Below, in pieces: positions 12,600-25,419 of a stretch of 64,000 bases of DNA. The notes beneath the pieces were generated by a model. The model searched no databases. It was given only the letters and a program-made list of their open reading frames with translations, and was not told where the DNA came from. Position numbers and translations under genes: made by a program. This DNA comes from Phaseolus vulgaris. Its lineage: Eukaryota; Streptophyta; Magnoliopsida; Fabales; Fabaceae. Numbering within the stretch: position 1 is the stretch's first letter; each line of letters opens with the position of its first letter. The stretch is from the NCBI RefSeq assembly GCF_000499845.2, contig NC_023749.2:2513030-2577029 (forward strand), given 5' to 3'.

Positions 12600-13560
12600 T
12601 AATATAATTAAAAAACTTGTTAGTCAAAAAACATAAAGACGTTGAGAAAAAATAATAAATAAATTTGAAACTGTATAAATAAATTTATCTCAAATCATAG
12701 TCACTTTAATCAAGTTGGCTACAATCACTTTCGCCACCAAATACCCATTTTTCATTTTGAATCAAATCAACCACCTTACTATATTTCTCACTGTACCATC
12801 CTCACTACCCTTCTTAGGCCACACAAAACCCTAACGCATGCTATATTCTTCACATTTAATACTTTTTAAGTACTTTCAAATATATATATCTCTTTCAATA
12901 AAAAAAACAAAACTTCTTTAGCAACTTTATGCTTCACTACTTCGTAACGCAGAAAAGAAAAATGACCTAATTTTATGCTTGACTACGCTGTCTTATGTCA
13001 CTAAAACCAAATTTAACGCATTTAGTGTTAAGCAGAGTATAATATTTATACAGTTTCAAATTTATTTATTATTTAATATATTAAATTATGCTATTTAGCA
13101 TTTAAATATTGAAACTATAATTTTTATTTTTATTTTTAAATTTAAAAACGAAAACTAGATAGAATCCTAATAGAACTACCATTACTAAACCTAAAAATGC
13201 TAATTATATTAATAATAATTATATTATAAAAATATTAACAAAAAAAATATAAGGATAATTATTATTAATATTAAAAAGTATTATTAATATAAAATATATT
13301 ATCTAACACTAAAAAATACTGACATGGATAAGATATCTTTTACCCAACTTTTTTCTCAACATCTGTATGTTCTTCGACTAACAAGTAAGAGTTACTCTCA
13401 TAAATGTTAAAAAAATAAAAGTATAAAAAGTTAGTAGAAATGGAAGTTGGAAAATAATAATGTCTATTATTATAAATAATAAAGAAATATAGAGCTCATT
13501 ATCTTTCAATTTTAGGAAGGAAGTAAAAAACAAAAGTTTATTAAAATAATGATCTCACTT
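12600..13560. repeat. Dispersed repeat R3 with inverted internal parts
   Basis: 12600-12690 reappears in inverted orientation in pieces at 13030-13075 and 13345-13395 (shared string GTTGAGAAAAAA next to CTTGTTAGTC). Parts recur near 61090-61230 and 62490-62700 (for example 'gcttgactac' with 'acctaattttat'). Looks like a decayed inverted-repeat element. Confidence 0.4.
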
Positions 13561-14039
13561 TTACTTTAAATTGGGACTTAGCTTATAAATCACCGAGATT
13601 TTGTACGTGTGTTCAGAAAATGGGTTTCAAAACACGTTATTATACTATGGAAGGGTTTCATGTTGAAAGCAAAAAATAAGGAATATAATTTTAATTAAAA
13701 CATCTGAGATGAACTTATTTGAAAAATAAGACGTGAAGGTGGAGGTAGGAAAATATTGTGTGCTTTTTATAATTTATCTGAAAATATTGGCTTTTTTCAA
13801 ATGTTAAAATTAGAGGTAGCATTCAATAGCGTGAACTTTAGATAAAAAAAAATATTTAAATTTAATTTATAATTATTTAAATTTATATCCTTTTAAATTT
13901 ATCAGAAATTTAATTTATTTATTTTAATTTTATTTGTTATAAAAAAAACATAAATACGTTGTTGTGTAGCACATAATATAAAAATGTAATATAATATCTT
14001 AATTTAATATATTATTTATTTATTCCATGATATACAAAA
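13561..14039. other. AT-rich intergenic DNA
   Basis: No gene, RNA or bounded repeat seen. Confidence 0.4.
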
Positions 14040-14450
14040 AAAACTATGAAGCTCAGACACTTCACTTAAATGACATGTCGGTGTCATATACTCATATCGG
14101 ACACCAAAACTTGTATGACACTTGTAGGACATGTATCCGTGAAGTGTCAAATTCAAAAAGTATTTATTGGACTTCTGACAATTCTAGTACGGTTATAATA
14201 CAATTTTAAAAAAGAAAAATACATTAATTTTCTAAAAATTCAAACTTACTGCATAAATTTTTATTATGATTACAAAAATAAGAAAGAAATCTTTTTGAAC
14301 CAGTCATGAAAAACATTTTTCTGTTCCAAAAAATAATATAGAACATACTTGTCCACATAATATAGTCTACACTTTTTATATTATACGTATCTTCGTGTTC
14401 ATGTCCGTGTCGTATTAGTATCCGTGTCCGTGTATGTGCTACATTGAAAA
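14040..14450 (+). mobile_element. GACACG-rich small transposon relic, copy 2
   Basis: The left end has ATGTCGGTGTCATATACTC and the right end has GTGTCCGTGTATGTGCTACA, giving imperfect inverted ends rich in GTGTC/GACAC. The core around 14175-14290 matches copy 1 (1812-2185) in reverse. A 149-residue reading frame on the minus strand here is low-complexity and not taken as a gene. Confidence 0.45.
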
Positions 14451-14744
14451 AAGTGAGCATTATGTATAAGACCGAAAAACTAAATAAAATTATTAAGAAA
14501 ATAGTTAAAGGACTAATTAGATCCCATTTCATAGAAAAAAAAAAGTTACATTTAAAAATAATTTTGAACAAATATACTCTATAACAGGGAAATCCGGTCA
14601 TATTTGTTATAAAATTATTAGATAGCTTAATATTAAAGTAAAATATTGACTCAATATTAGAAGAATGTGACATTTTTAAATTTAGTAATATTAACTGTAA
14701 AAATAGTTTATATATATTTTAGAAATATACTCTAAACAGGGAAA
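14451..14744. other. AT-rich spacer
   Basis: Nothing recognised. Confidence 0.4.
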
Positions 14745-15065
14745 TTCTGATTAGATTAAAGATAATGCAAAATCTAAATAACAATTAACATTCTCAAAAT
14801 AAAATGTTGGTAGAAATGAATTTAAACATTCTTATAATGTAAATATATGTTGGACTATAATGTTAGTGTTTTATTATCTATCTAGGTAGTAATAATTATA
14901 AATTTATTTAAATTTTGATATTTTGTAAAGTTAAAAGTAAGGAAGTTAGATAAACAGTGGTTAGGTGAATGAAGGCACATAGAAAATGTTACAAATATGA
15001 AGATGGAGTCTTAGTGTGATTCTTTGATTGATCAGTTTCATGCATATGCAAAGATGACATATACT
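14745..15065 (+). repeat. Dispersed repeat R1, partial copy D
   Basis: Matches the 11080-11330 part of R1 copy A (GATAAACAGTGGTTAGGTGA; CAGTTTCATGCATATG). Confidence 0.6.
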
Positions 15066-15376
15066 TCCCAGCCACGCCTTTCCATCATTTTCTCTTGCTT
15101 TGATTTTCATTTTTTTTAGTGCAGTTTGAATGGACCACCTACCATTAAATTACTCTACATAATTTTCACTACAAGAAAAACCTGTTTTACGGTTTTTTTT
15201 TCGTATGTAAATTGGATTTATCTACCGAAAAGTTGGTAGGTAATGTTACTACCGTTGAAAGGAGAGAAGTGGTACATTATCTACGAATGTTAGGTGGTGG
15301 AAAAAGATGATACAGTGGGTAATATTTTTAACCCGTGGATAAAACAAAAAATTTAAAAATAATTAAAAGAAAAAAA

Positions 15377-15601
15377 TTATTTCTCTGTGAAACACTTTTT
15401 ATTTGTTTCTAAGAGAAGATGTTCTTGGCTCTGATCGCTGACGAAGGAGACCATGAAGAGGAGGAAGTCAATGACGACAAGGACAAAGCCAAAGAAGGAG
15501 TCAAAGGTCTTGATGAGGAACTGGTCGTGCAACGTCAATCCCAAGAGCTTGGTAGCGGCCTGAACCAGTGGCGAGTCAGAGGAGACATTTGGAGGCTTCA
15601 T
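15377..15601 (-). other. Gene-like segment inside the CACTA element, unrecognised
   Basis: A 74-codon frame on the minus strand starts ATGAAGCCTCCAAATG and has a hydrophobic middle (FFGFVLVVIDFLLFMVSFV). Its base composition is far more balanced than its surroundings. I do not recognise the protein. Both strands are open here, so the strand is uncertain. It may be a captured exon or a chance frame. Confidence 0.25.
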
Positions 15602-18594
15602 TGATCAAGTATTGAGAAAGGTATTGACATTCTTTCTCTTTCATTTGTGTTTGGATAATGTTCGATAGATTTAGGGTTTTTACGACATACTTTAAATGAA
15701 GGGAATTCTGAGTGCTCAAATCTCAGGTTGTGTTTTGGGTGGCTAAGATGGGATATCGCAGTATTTCATGGTTGGTTGTGTCTGAAATATTGTATGAAGA
15801 TTTGATGTGATGAAAATGACCAGTGGTGTAGCATGCGTTTTGAAATTGGGTTTGTTTAGGTGAAAGTTAAGGATGATTGAGAATCACGAGCAAGTAGGCT
15901 TCTTTTGTGATTGATGTTTTGAAACAAAAATAAAATGGAACAAGGGAATAAATATCTTTCCATAATTATTAGTAGTTTCAAACCTTGTAATCTTTTGATT
16001 CCACTCGGTTTTAGCTTGGAAAGAATTGTGCCTAATTTAAATTTTGTGGACTGGGTCCTGAACCCCCTTTTATGCATTAGAAGCTATTAGTAATTTAATA
16101 AGGGTAGAGAAAGACGGTTATGGTAAAGAGAAGGTGTGTTGAGTTGTGTGGGAGCATCAAGGCAGAGGTTTTCTATTCGGGAAGGGTATGAACCAGAAAA
16201 ATGTTCTGTTAGAACCCCTGCAGCGGTACAATTAGCGCTCCAAATGACTACCTCTATGACCAAAGGCTGAGACATGTTCCAGCAACACTGCGATAATGCA
16301 ATAAGCATTGGCCAACCTTATGGAGGTAGGTATTGCAACAAGTGAAGTTAAGGAGGGGGAAGGATTATGTGGTTTGTGGTGCATGTAGGAAGGAGGAAGA
16401 AAATGAGGTGTAGGAATCTAGAATCTCCTATGTAGACAATGTAGTATTTATATAGCTTTGTTTAGAGCACTAGCAACAGAGTAGGCTATGCTAATACACT
16501 ATGAATCAATGCCAAGATGTTAAGAAGGGCAAACTGCAAAAATTATGCAAGTGAAGGAGCTGTTCATTGGATTTGCTAGGTATGATATGCCAGTTTCTTT
16601 GTAGTGTATCTGCTGTAGAATTCTCCAGCACCTACATCTGCCAAATTTGCCAAGGTTGTGGAGTGCTACACTATTTGCAGCACCTCAGTTTTGCTCTGAT
16701 AGTTCGTGTCAATGTTGGTGGGTTTTGAGTTTTTTTTTACGGTTAAAAAGCAGCTATAGTAGGTTGCATTTTTGTGAAGACTACACAGTTGTTTAGGCAG
16801 TCAAGACTACAAAAAAAATGCCTAATTTAAATTTAAAGTATCATACATTTATATAATAATACCTCAAAAATTATTTATTGTTGTATTTGTTTCAATGCAA
16901 TAATGTTTTGCTATAGATATTAAATTGACTGTCTCCTTATACTAGTACTTCTTATTATAGTTGTCATTGTTTTTTATAATATAAGATTGTGTTCTAAGAA
17001 TACTGATATTGGGGTTTCTAAAGTCCCTTTGCCTCACAAAGTTGTCATATTGATTATGGTGCAAACAAAAAGTTGAAGTTAATATTTTGAATGATGTTTA
17101 CAGGTAGCTTAAGTATGAGCAGAAAGTGGTAAAGGATAATCCTCATCCAAAGTTATCGCAAGTATGAGCAGAAAGTGGTAAACCTCATCCAAGGTGATCT
17201 ATCAATCTATTTTTCTAAAGTATTATGTGAATTTTTATAAAAAAGTTTCATATATTTCTGATACATTGAAAGAAAAGTATGCTCATAAGATTATGCAGAG
17301 TATGTTCATAAGATTGTGCATATTTGAAAAAAAATATGAAATTATACTTTGTGATTGGAATAATAAACTCTTTAGTACTTATGAAATTGGTAAAACTTCA
17401 AAATTCAAACATATAATAAGTTTACAATTTGTATTTTATTTCTTCTAAATTTGCTTAAGGAAAGCAATGTTTATTCCCATTCATGAACTTTCTCAGTAAT
17501 ATGAAGTGAAATTATTTAATGGTAGTGCGTTGGTCCTTTGGAATTGTGGATTTTGTTTGCATGGTTTAAAGAAATTGGGGTGTGTGTAATGGGCACTTTC
17601 TCTATGTGTTGATGAGTATTTCTTTTATGTTTCTGTTTTGTCATGCTAAAAGCTTATTAAAGGCCATCATTTTCATTTGTTGGACCTAGACATTCCTTAC
17701 GTTTAGGGACCCTTTGTATCATTGTTTTGAGGCATTATTTATTCTCTCCAACCCCATGCCCACCCCCTAACCTTCCTCTTTCATCTAAATGTGATAATCT
17801 ATTGCTTCCCTCCCTTTCTTAAACATATTAGACTAGTTATATCATCTTATTAAATCTTCTTTAACAAGTATTTTAAGAAGTTTTTAATTGTAAAAGTTAT
17901 AAGTTTAAGATTTAACTTTTATATATTCTTGGTAAGGTTAGATTGTTTGCAAGTATTTACTATTAATAAAAAAAACATTTTAATCCTCAAAAAGTCTTAG
18001 AAAAAACTTTCATTAAAGATGGTGTAAATTTATATTATAAGTCAAATTAATTAATCACGTTACATGTTGATTATGTCGAACTTGGTCTTTTATCTGATAG
18101 TGTTTACTTTATATGGAACCTTGAAGGTTATTACTGGAGAAAGCGGGTAACAAGTCCAAGTACAACTATCCAACCAACAACAAGCATCGATATCAAGACA
18201 TTGATTATGTACATTATTAGTTTAAGTTTTTTATTTTGGATTATGTTTTGAATTAGGATTAGAAGTTGACTTACTTTTTTATTTATATTATCTTTGACTT
18301 ATTTTATATGATGAGACTACATAAGTGGATTTGAAATTAATTGTATTTTATTTTATGTTAGGTATATTGGAAGATGATTAATTGTTGTATTGAATATTAT
18401 AGGTTCAATACAATTGGTAATAGATGGTTTAATTTGGAAAATTTTGATATGTTGGATGTTTTGGATAGTTGAATGTTTCATTATGCAGGAGTAAACAATT
18501 TAAAAAAACAATTCAATTAATGCTTGAATAAACATTTTGATGCATGCAGATTTAACTATGGGTTTTTACCCACTGAATGTAGGTGTGAATTACT

Positions 18595-18725
18595 TACGGA
18601 CTGCTGTCCTGGTCCTGGGTATTACCTACGCACGGTTGCTCCTGGGTATTACCTATGGACTGTTGCTCGTAGGTATTACCTATGGACTGTTGCTCGTAGG
18701 TATTACCTACAGACTGCTGCTACCC
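18595..18725. repeat. 27-bp sub-terminal tandem array of the CACTA element
   Basis: Four units close to GGTATTACCTATGGACTGTT plus a short tail, slightly diverged, ending at CTACCCACGG. Confidence 0.75.
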
Positions 18726-18879
18726 ACGGACTCATATTCCATCGATAAATTACCGACACCAATATTACATACGAATTTTTTTCCGTGGGAAATCCGTAGG
18801 TAATGCTGATTTACCTACGGATTTCTGCTGTTACATACGGATTTGGTTCATAGATAAATCAGTTTTTTTTTTAGTGTTT

Positions 18880-19766
18880 TTTAATTGTTTTAAAGATTTA
18901 TAGCAACTTTAATAAAAGTGCATAATATAGTAATTTTAATTATTAATAAAGTTATTTACAAAACACATTTAGATATAAATTTAAGTTACGAATATTTTTT
19001 TTAAATCAACAAAAAATTAAATTAAATTAAGGATATAAAAGGTATCTCATCCCTTTTATACAATCCAAACCAAGATCTCCAAATAAAAGAAAAAAAACAC
19101 CCAAGAAGCAAGAAGATAAAGATAGGTGTTGTTTGCTGCATAAACTAAACACCCTGCACCAGCAAGCATCCTGCTTCTATTGTGCTATAAGCGATGCAAA
19201 CTGCATCTTCAATACCACCAAAAATTAAATACCTCCACAATCTCATTGACATTCCTATTGACTGGCTTACAAAACCAGACAAACTACTTCTCTTAATGGC
19301 AGCCTCATCTAGTGTTAAGTGCTTAGAGCTAAATCACTCTTTAAGCCTATAGCCGAATCAAGCACTTCTTACACTTCAGCGTCTTCCATTTGCTCCCTAT
19401 TAAACATTGGCTTCACCCTGTATCATGTATGTTACGTATATTTGTTGTCATTCATAATTGATTTTCTTCTTAATATAAATTCACTTATTCATGATCATAA
19501 CTTGCAGACGTTAAACAAAAGAGGAATATGTAAAAATTAAGTGTTACAAAATTTGACCTCAGAAAAAATTAATTATGTAAAAGAAAAAAAAAAACTTACT
19601 CCTAGGTAAAGAGTGTTTTGAACAAGTCATCAATCACATAGAATTAGGAGGTTCTTTTAATGAAACTAATAAGGAGGCGAGTATGGGAATTGATAATTGT
19701 TTTTCATTGATCTAGGCACAGGCCAGAAGAACAGTTACAATAATATACATACACAGGTAGAATGAA
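18880..19766. other. 3' flank of the SCPL gene, unrecognised
   Basis: 19040-19420 has moderately balanced composition and short open stretches, but no frame I recognise. It may include the SCPL 3' UTR near 19700-19766 and decayed transposon sequence. Confidence 0.35.
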
Positions 19767-21990
19767 CTAGAAGGGAGAAGATGGAAGAGGTTGAGAAGAG
19801 AGGAAATGGGAGAAGAGAGAAAGTGCAGGTTGTGGTGCAGAAACTGGAACTTGGTGGCCAGCACCTCTAACGGAGGCAAAAGTGAGACCACCCTCATACT
19901 CCTCCACCCACCCTCCCACTTTTACCCCTTCAAACCAAGCTCTCCACTCCTGGGTTACATTCAGTTTTAGCTCTTCCAAACTATATCTTGTTGATAGTAT
20001 TGGAACTCTACCATCAATGTCTCCACTGTATACACATCAAATTACATCTCAAAATATTATAACCATAACTATATATTCAAAACAAATTTCTCCAAACTTT
20101 TCAATTGCATACCTGTAAATCCAAATGCGTGAACCAACACTTAATAGCTTCTGAATTAGTGGCAGCATTGTGGCTGGGGCGTCATTCCATTTCTCAATTA
20201 TACCGCTTCATCATAAAACAAATCATATTACTATAATATTAGTTTATCAAATTAGTTATATAAAGAATAATAAAATATTAATACGTGGGAATAAGTACCT
20301 GCAAACTGTAAATGGATAAGGCAAGTTAGTTACATTTGCATGGATTGCCCTCTGAACATTCTTCTTGTTGAAATACTTTCTTACATAATCATCTGGACAA
20401 TAATCGTATCCTGATGATGGTAATGTATTCCAAAGAACCTGAAATGCAATCACCTTTTTCATTTAAGAAATGTATCTATATGCATGGTGAAAGGAATTGA
20501 CTACAAGCTACCCAAATATAATATAATACTTACCTGGGGAGCAAAAATAGGTCTTGTTGAATTTGGTCCTTTATAACCTTTGTCTTTGAGACAAACCGGT
20601 GAGTAAATATTGAAAACGTCAATATCCGAAAAAGATTTTAAAAACTTATTGATATTAAGTTCACAATCACTGGTGTGTCTTTTTTCACTGAAATTACAGT
20701 GTCTTTTTATTCCATCGAACACTTGTGTTGAAATTATTGCATGACTCCAGGCATACTCAAACATCCCTTTTAAATCTGTAATATCATTTATCACAGCATT
20801 TCCCATCTGAATTTTGATCAAAATATTACTTGTCAAATGTTAATGAAGAACTTATATCAACTTTTTTAATTTATAACTTAAAAAAATTATAAAGTTGCAA
20901 AAAGGGAGTTATAAAGATATTATTAACAGAAATTACCATCAATCCCTTCAAATTGATGTAAGGACCTCTTTTATTTCTTTCATATATAAGGTCAGCAAGT
21001 TGTGGAGCATAATGTCCTGTGATTTAAATAAAATAATCATTAAAATAAATATTTAATTAAATATTTAAAAACAAAAAAAATTAGTTAGAGATTTCTTACC
21101 TCCATAACTCTCTCCTACAATATAAAATTCGTTGGATCTAAAGTTTGAAAATCTTTTAAACCAACCAACCAAAAAATGATAATTATCAGAAGCAGAAACT
21201 TCATCACCAAGCTCACTTAAGTCCTTGGAATTGTTAGTGTAAGAAAACCCAACACCAATAGGTGAATCCAAAAATATGATGTTTGCAACTGAAAAATTAA
21301 GATAAGATAACGAAATTATGCTTCCAACTAACTAAATAAGTAAGTACTTTAAAATAATAACAATGAAATTACATACCTTTATTCCAAGAAAATTTGTTAT
21401 ATTTTAGATGTTCTTCCTGGTCTACCAAAAATGGACCAATCTCTTGTGCTGCCCCAAAGGCAATTGAGGAGCAACCAGGTCCTACTCAACAAACAGTAAA
21501 TAGGTAACAGGAAAAAACAGGAAAAAAAAGAACAAAGCCAAGGCATAGAAAAAAAAAAAGCACCACCCACAAGAACTACAACGACAAAAAGTGCTTTGTG
21601 GTTCACCGATCAAAACAATTTTAAATAAAAACTGTGATGATGGAAAAAGGGTTTGAGAAGTAGAGTGAGGTGAGCACACAAAAGTTTTTACAAATATAAT
21701 GAATTAAAATGAAGAAAGGGGAGTAATCAACTGTGTGATCCATAAATACCTCCATTAAGCCAAAGCACAAGAGGTTTGCGCGATGGAGCATCTTCAGCTT
21801 CAAAAAACCAATAAAATAGTGCTTTCTCTTGATCTGGTCTTAATTTAATATAACCTGCGTAGTGATTGAAGTTCACCAGTGGTTGTCCTGGCAAACTTTT
21901 TACTCTGTCATCCTCCTGCTTCCATGTCTCATCTCCAACAACCGTGTTGATCAGGAAGGAAATAAATAGGATCCAGAATATGAGTGCCAT
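19767..21990 (-). CDS. Serine carboxypeptidase-like protein (SCPL, family S10), eight exons, intact
   Basis: Exons: 21990-21750, 21481-21377, 21288-21100, 21016-20937, 20806-20534, 20438-20299, 20205-20113, 20025-19767. All junctions are GT-AG and in phase, giving 1380 nt and 459 residues, the usual size for the family. The N-terminus ([19 protein letters not shown]) is a signal peptide, so the product enters the secretory path, probably to vacuole or wall. Family marks in order: [12 protein letters not shown] and [14 protein letters not shown] (substrate/oxyanion region), [18 protein letters not shown] with the nucleophile Ser (exon 3), SGDIDGRVP with the catalytic Asp (exon 8) and RGAGHQVP with the catalytic His. 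Several N-glycosylation sequons are present (NNS, NVT twice, NFS). Such enzymes remove C-terminal residues from peptides or act as acyltransferases; the GESYGG context and overall layout favour a peptidase-type (class II-like) member, but the activity cannot be fixed from sequence. Intron 1 carries a dispersed repeat. Confidence 0.93.
21537..21610 (-). repeat. Dispersed repeat fragment in SCPL intron 1
   Basis: The minus-strand string containing AAAGCACTTTTTGTCGTTGT and GTAGTTCTTGTGGGTGG closely matches 48525-48575 on the plus strand. Short, class unknown. Confidence 0.45.
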
Positions 21991-22061
21991 TGATGATGAG
22001 AGGCTAATCTTATTAATGAGATGTAAGAGTTAGAGGTGAAGTGAGATAAAAAAATTATTAT

Positions 22062-22074
22062 TAAATTATATACT
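22062..22074 (-). promoter_or_regulatory. Possible TATA box of the SCPL gene
   Basis: On the minus strand the sequence reads GTATATAATTT about 75-80 bp before the ATG at 21990. The whole flank is AT-rich, so this is only positional support. Confidence 0.3.
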
Positions 22075-22079
22075 TACAA

Positions 22080-23105
22080 AAAAATTATTATTATGTGTAT
22101 AACTAAACTTTACAAAGTTGAAGTAATAAATAAAACATAATTTTTTTAATAATATAACATACATAGACAGGTAGTAACAGATAGCACACAGTTATCATCT
22201 TAAATTTCATAAAACAACTTATACTTTTTAAAAAAAATTAAAGAATAAAAAAAAATTAGGATGTACTATAATTAAAGTTATAATAAGTTATTGTTTAAGT
22301 TCACTTAAACTATAAAATTTTCATTACATTTCATTGTTCACATAAAATATTCAAAGGTTACTAAAAATGAAAATGTAATTTAAAATTTTTCTAAATTACT
22401 AATCATGATGTTTATACTTCGGATGTTTATCAGTAATCTGACTAAATGACTAAAAGAAAAATTGTATATAAATTAATATTTAAAATTAAATAAAATATTA
22501 TGAGTTTATAATTTATTTTAATAAATACAAATATATTATATTTATATCTATATATAGAAGATTCTTCATTATAATTTAATTATTAAAATGGTATGCTGAA
22601 ACTCATAATTAATGAAAGAAAATATTTTTATCTTTTTTTTTTAGTGATATGTAATATTTAAAAAATATGAATACACATATAATTTTAAAATATAATTTTA
22701 AATGAAACATATAAAAACATACATAATTAAGAGAAGTCTCATTATCAATCATTAACAGGTATATGAATTTACATTTTTTATTTTATTATTTAATAAAAAT
22801 AAATATTAATAAGAATAAATTTGTGTACACTAACAACAGATATAATGAAAATTCCTATATATAGGTATAGAAGATATAAATGTTATGAAATTATTTACTT
22901 GAAAAATTAATATTATGTATATAAATTTCTCACCATTACAACATATTATAGTACCACATATTATACAAAAGTTAAGTCTTAAACTAAATCCTGAGAAAGC
23001 GCATAAATTCAACCAATCTCTTCCTCTGGGTTTCAGTGTTCAAGACATATGAAGGTACTCAGTGCGCCAGGATTAATTTCTCCGGTTGCCAATAACAAAC
23101 CAACA
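22080..23105. other. AT-rich intergenic DNA
   Basis: Upstream of the SCPL gene; low complexity, nothing recognised. Confidence 0.4.
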
Positions 23106-23109
23106 TTAT

Positions 23110-23790
23110 TCTCATCACACCCTGTACGTAGGAGAATAAAAAAGAGACATTGTGGAATCAGTGCCCAACAACACAACGCCGTGAAGGTGAAGAATTGATG
23201 GCGCGTGAAGGGAAGCAGTAGGAAATGTAATAAAAACTCAAGTGTTAGCATGCAAAATTTGAGGGTGATATACAGTGAGAAATATAGTAAGGTGGTGACT
23301 TTTATCCAAAATGAGAAATGGGGCATTTTTTTTTTATCCACAATAAAAATAAATAAATAAATAAAAATCACTTTGAGGATCGTCCAACTCTTATACATAA
23401 ATACCTGACACTAAATTCCTGTTAGATCACCTACCTACCAACTTAGCAAAAAAATTACCAGACTCACACTACCAAACCTTAATAAATCAACATCATACAA
23501 ACCATAAGATCATACCTTAACTTGCACCAAAACAAACACTTCAGACCCTTCCGACACTTTCGCGAAAGCAAGCCAACTTCATTGAAGTGGATGAATTATC
23601 ATCTGCGAAAGCTGCTTCCACCAGTATCCCTATTTTGTCTTTCCATTTTTATTACATTTCCTACTGCTTCCCTTCACGTGCCATCAATTCTCTACCTTCA
23701 CTGCGTTGTGTTGTTGGACAGTGATTCCACAGTGTGATGCACGCGCCTACTACTGTTCTTTTTTTATTCTCCTACGTACGATACCAACCA
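23110..23790. repeat. Inverted duplication with about 400 bp between arms
   Basis: About 23112-23240 matches the reverse complement of about 23640-23785 (shared TTATTCTCCTACGTAC, CACTGATTCCAC / TGATTCCACA, CTACTGCTTCCCTTCACG). The spacer has no recognised gene. Confidence 0.6.
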
Positions 23791-23935
23791 GAAATAGAAA
23801 TACAACCTTTTATTACTTTCTACGTCTGTCTCTGTGCCACAAAGAAATAACCAACCAAATGGCGCAATAGCGAATTTGAGTACCAGTTTGCAATCAACTC
23901 TTCAAACATCTGAAAAACATGTCGGTAATTTAAAG
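23755..23935 (-). repeat. Repeat R4, homologous to 58640-58985
   Basis: Read on the minus strand this segment contains GGTTGGTATCGTACGTAGGA, GAAAGTAATAAAAGGTTGT and TTCGCTATTGCGCCAT, all present on the plus strand at 58640-58985. Composition is more balanced than the flanks. It may derive from a gene, but no protein was recognised. Confidence 0.55.
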
Positions 23936-25415
23936 TTTTATAAATATATTTAAAACTAGCATTTTCAATTTAATAAGGATATATTTATAAAAAAAATATT
24001 TCAGATTAATTTAATTAGTATAAATTTATTAAGATAAAAATATAAGGTACAGGAAATAAAATTTACATTTAAAATTTTTAATTTTAAAATAACAAATATA
24101 AACCATTTGTATTTCTATTTTTTTTTTGACATTTCCAATTTTCAATAACAGGCCAACATTCTTATCACACCTATTAAAGTTGATCTATTGGTTGAGATTT
24201 AAATAGTTAACGTAGGGTTATAAATTCAAAATTCTTTATCATTATTGCACACACCTTCTAGTTCAATTCTAATTTTTATTCATTCAATTAATTTAGAGTT
24301 AATTATGTAACTATCACTTGTCTTTTTCCTAGGTCAATTTCTTTCTTTAGAATTTATTTGAAACACTGTCATAGGTTTAATTAGACATTTAAGTAATATG
24401 GCCAAGGACTCAGCATAGTTTATAAATTGTTTATCTGGTAACATGTTAACTTCAAAAACATTCCAATTAATTGTAACCAAATTGATTCAAGGTTTTCAAT
24501 AACTTTTTTGCATTATTAAAAGGTTACTTTTAGTGCATGTTTTTTTTTATGTGTTTTTCTTAGTTAGTTTTCGCAGTGTTTTGACATTTACATGAATAAA
24601 ATATTACTTTTAGTGCATGCTTCTTCTTTTTTTATGTGCTTTTTTTAGTTGGCTTGCAAAATGCATTTACACTTATATGAAAGAGGAAACCCTATAAAAG
24701 TCTTTAACTTCTAGTGCAGTTGGATTTATTATAATCAATGCACATTAGTTGAACTTGTTTGGTTGTTCTACGGGTATTAGGGAGTATGAGTTGAACTTGT
24801 TATAGCAATAGTAGAAAATGGTTCCATTGGAGCCAGGTTGATGGTAATGGTGAGAGGTTGAAGAATTATTTTATGACCTATGTTAGAGACAGAAAAGAAA
24901 AAGTAGAGACAGAAAACGCAGTTCCAAAAGAATGGAGAAGAGAGAGAAAACTTGTTCTAAAATAACACACACATTTGGAGTAAAAAAAAGCATACTAGTC
25001 ACATTTTGGCAATAAAGGTAGGTTGAAGTGGTGGAATCTACGAAAGAAAAACATCTGACAAAAGGAGATCTAAGTGTTATTTTTTTATTATGTGATTTGA
25101 AGAAGCTGCATATCTTTTTCAAACATTGTACTAAAACTCGATTTTGTTAAAAGTAAATAATGTGAAAAGGATGTTGATTTTGTTATTTGTGAATGTATGT
25201 ATATATGTTTGGCTTTTTTATTTTCATTTTATAATAATATAAGTACAATTTTGATGAAGATTATATTATATTATATTATGATATGTTAAATTATATTATT
25301 TTATTATGTAAATGAATATTTGGTATATTTCAACTGTGTTAATATATATTTAGAATTGTGATAAAATAATATTTATTTGAATTATATAGTAAATATTATT
25401 AAGTAAACTAAGACA
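23936..25415. other. AT-rich intergenic DNA
   Basis: Around 24130-24175 a short piece resembles 23078-23120 (CCAACATT-CTTATCACACC). Otherwise nothing recognised. Confidence 0.35.
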
Positions 25416-25419
25416 TCTT

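Larger units (their letters stand above)
15167..18876. mobile_element. Non-autonomous CACTA (En/Spm-type) DNA transposon, 3.7 kb
   Basis: The left end reads CACTACAAGAAAAACCTG (15167) and the right end TTTTTTTTTTAGTG (to 18876), so the termini are CACTA...TAGTG. The flanks are TTT on both sides (15164-15166 and 18877-18879), fitting the 3-bp target duplication of this superfamily, though TTT is weak evidence alone. Sub-terminal motifs of the form TACCTACGGA and its complement are dense in the last 300 bp and present near the left end, as expected for transposase binding sites. A 27-bp tandem array sits at about 18595-18725. No transposase domain is visible, so movement would need a partner element. 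The interior holds GC-richer, gene-like stretches (15400-15680 and 16090-16330) unlike the flanks, which could be captured host sequence. Confidence 0.75.

Noticed and set aside
14224..14673. 149-codon minus-strand frame
   Set aside because: Low-complexity, AT-rich, inside a small transposon; no domain or codon bias.
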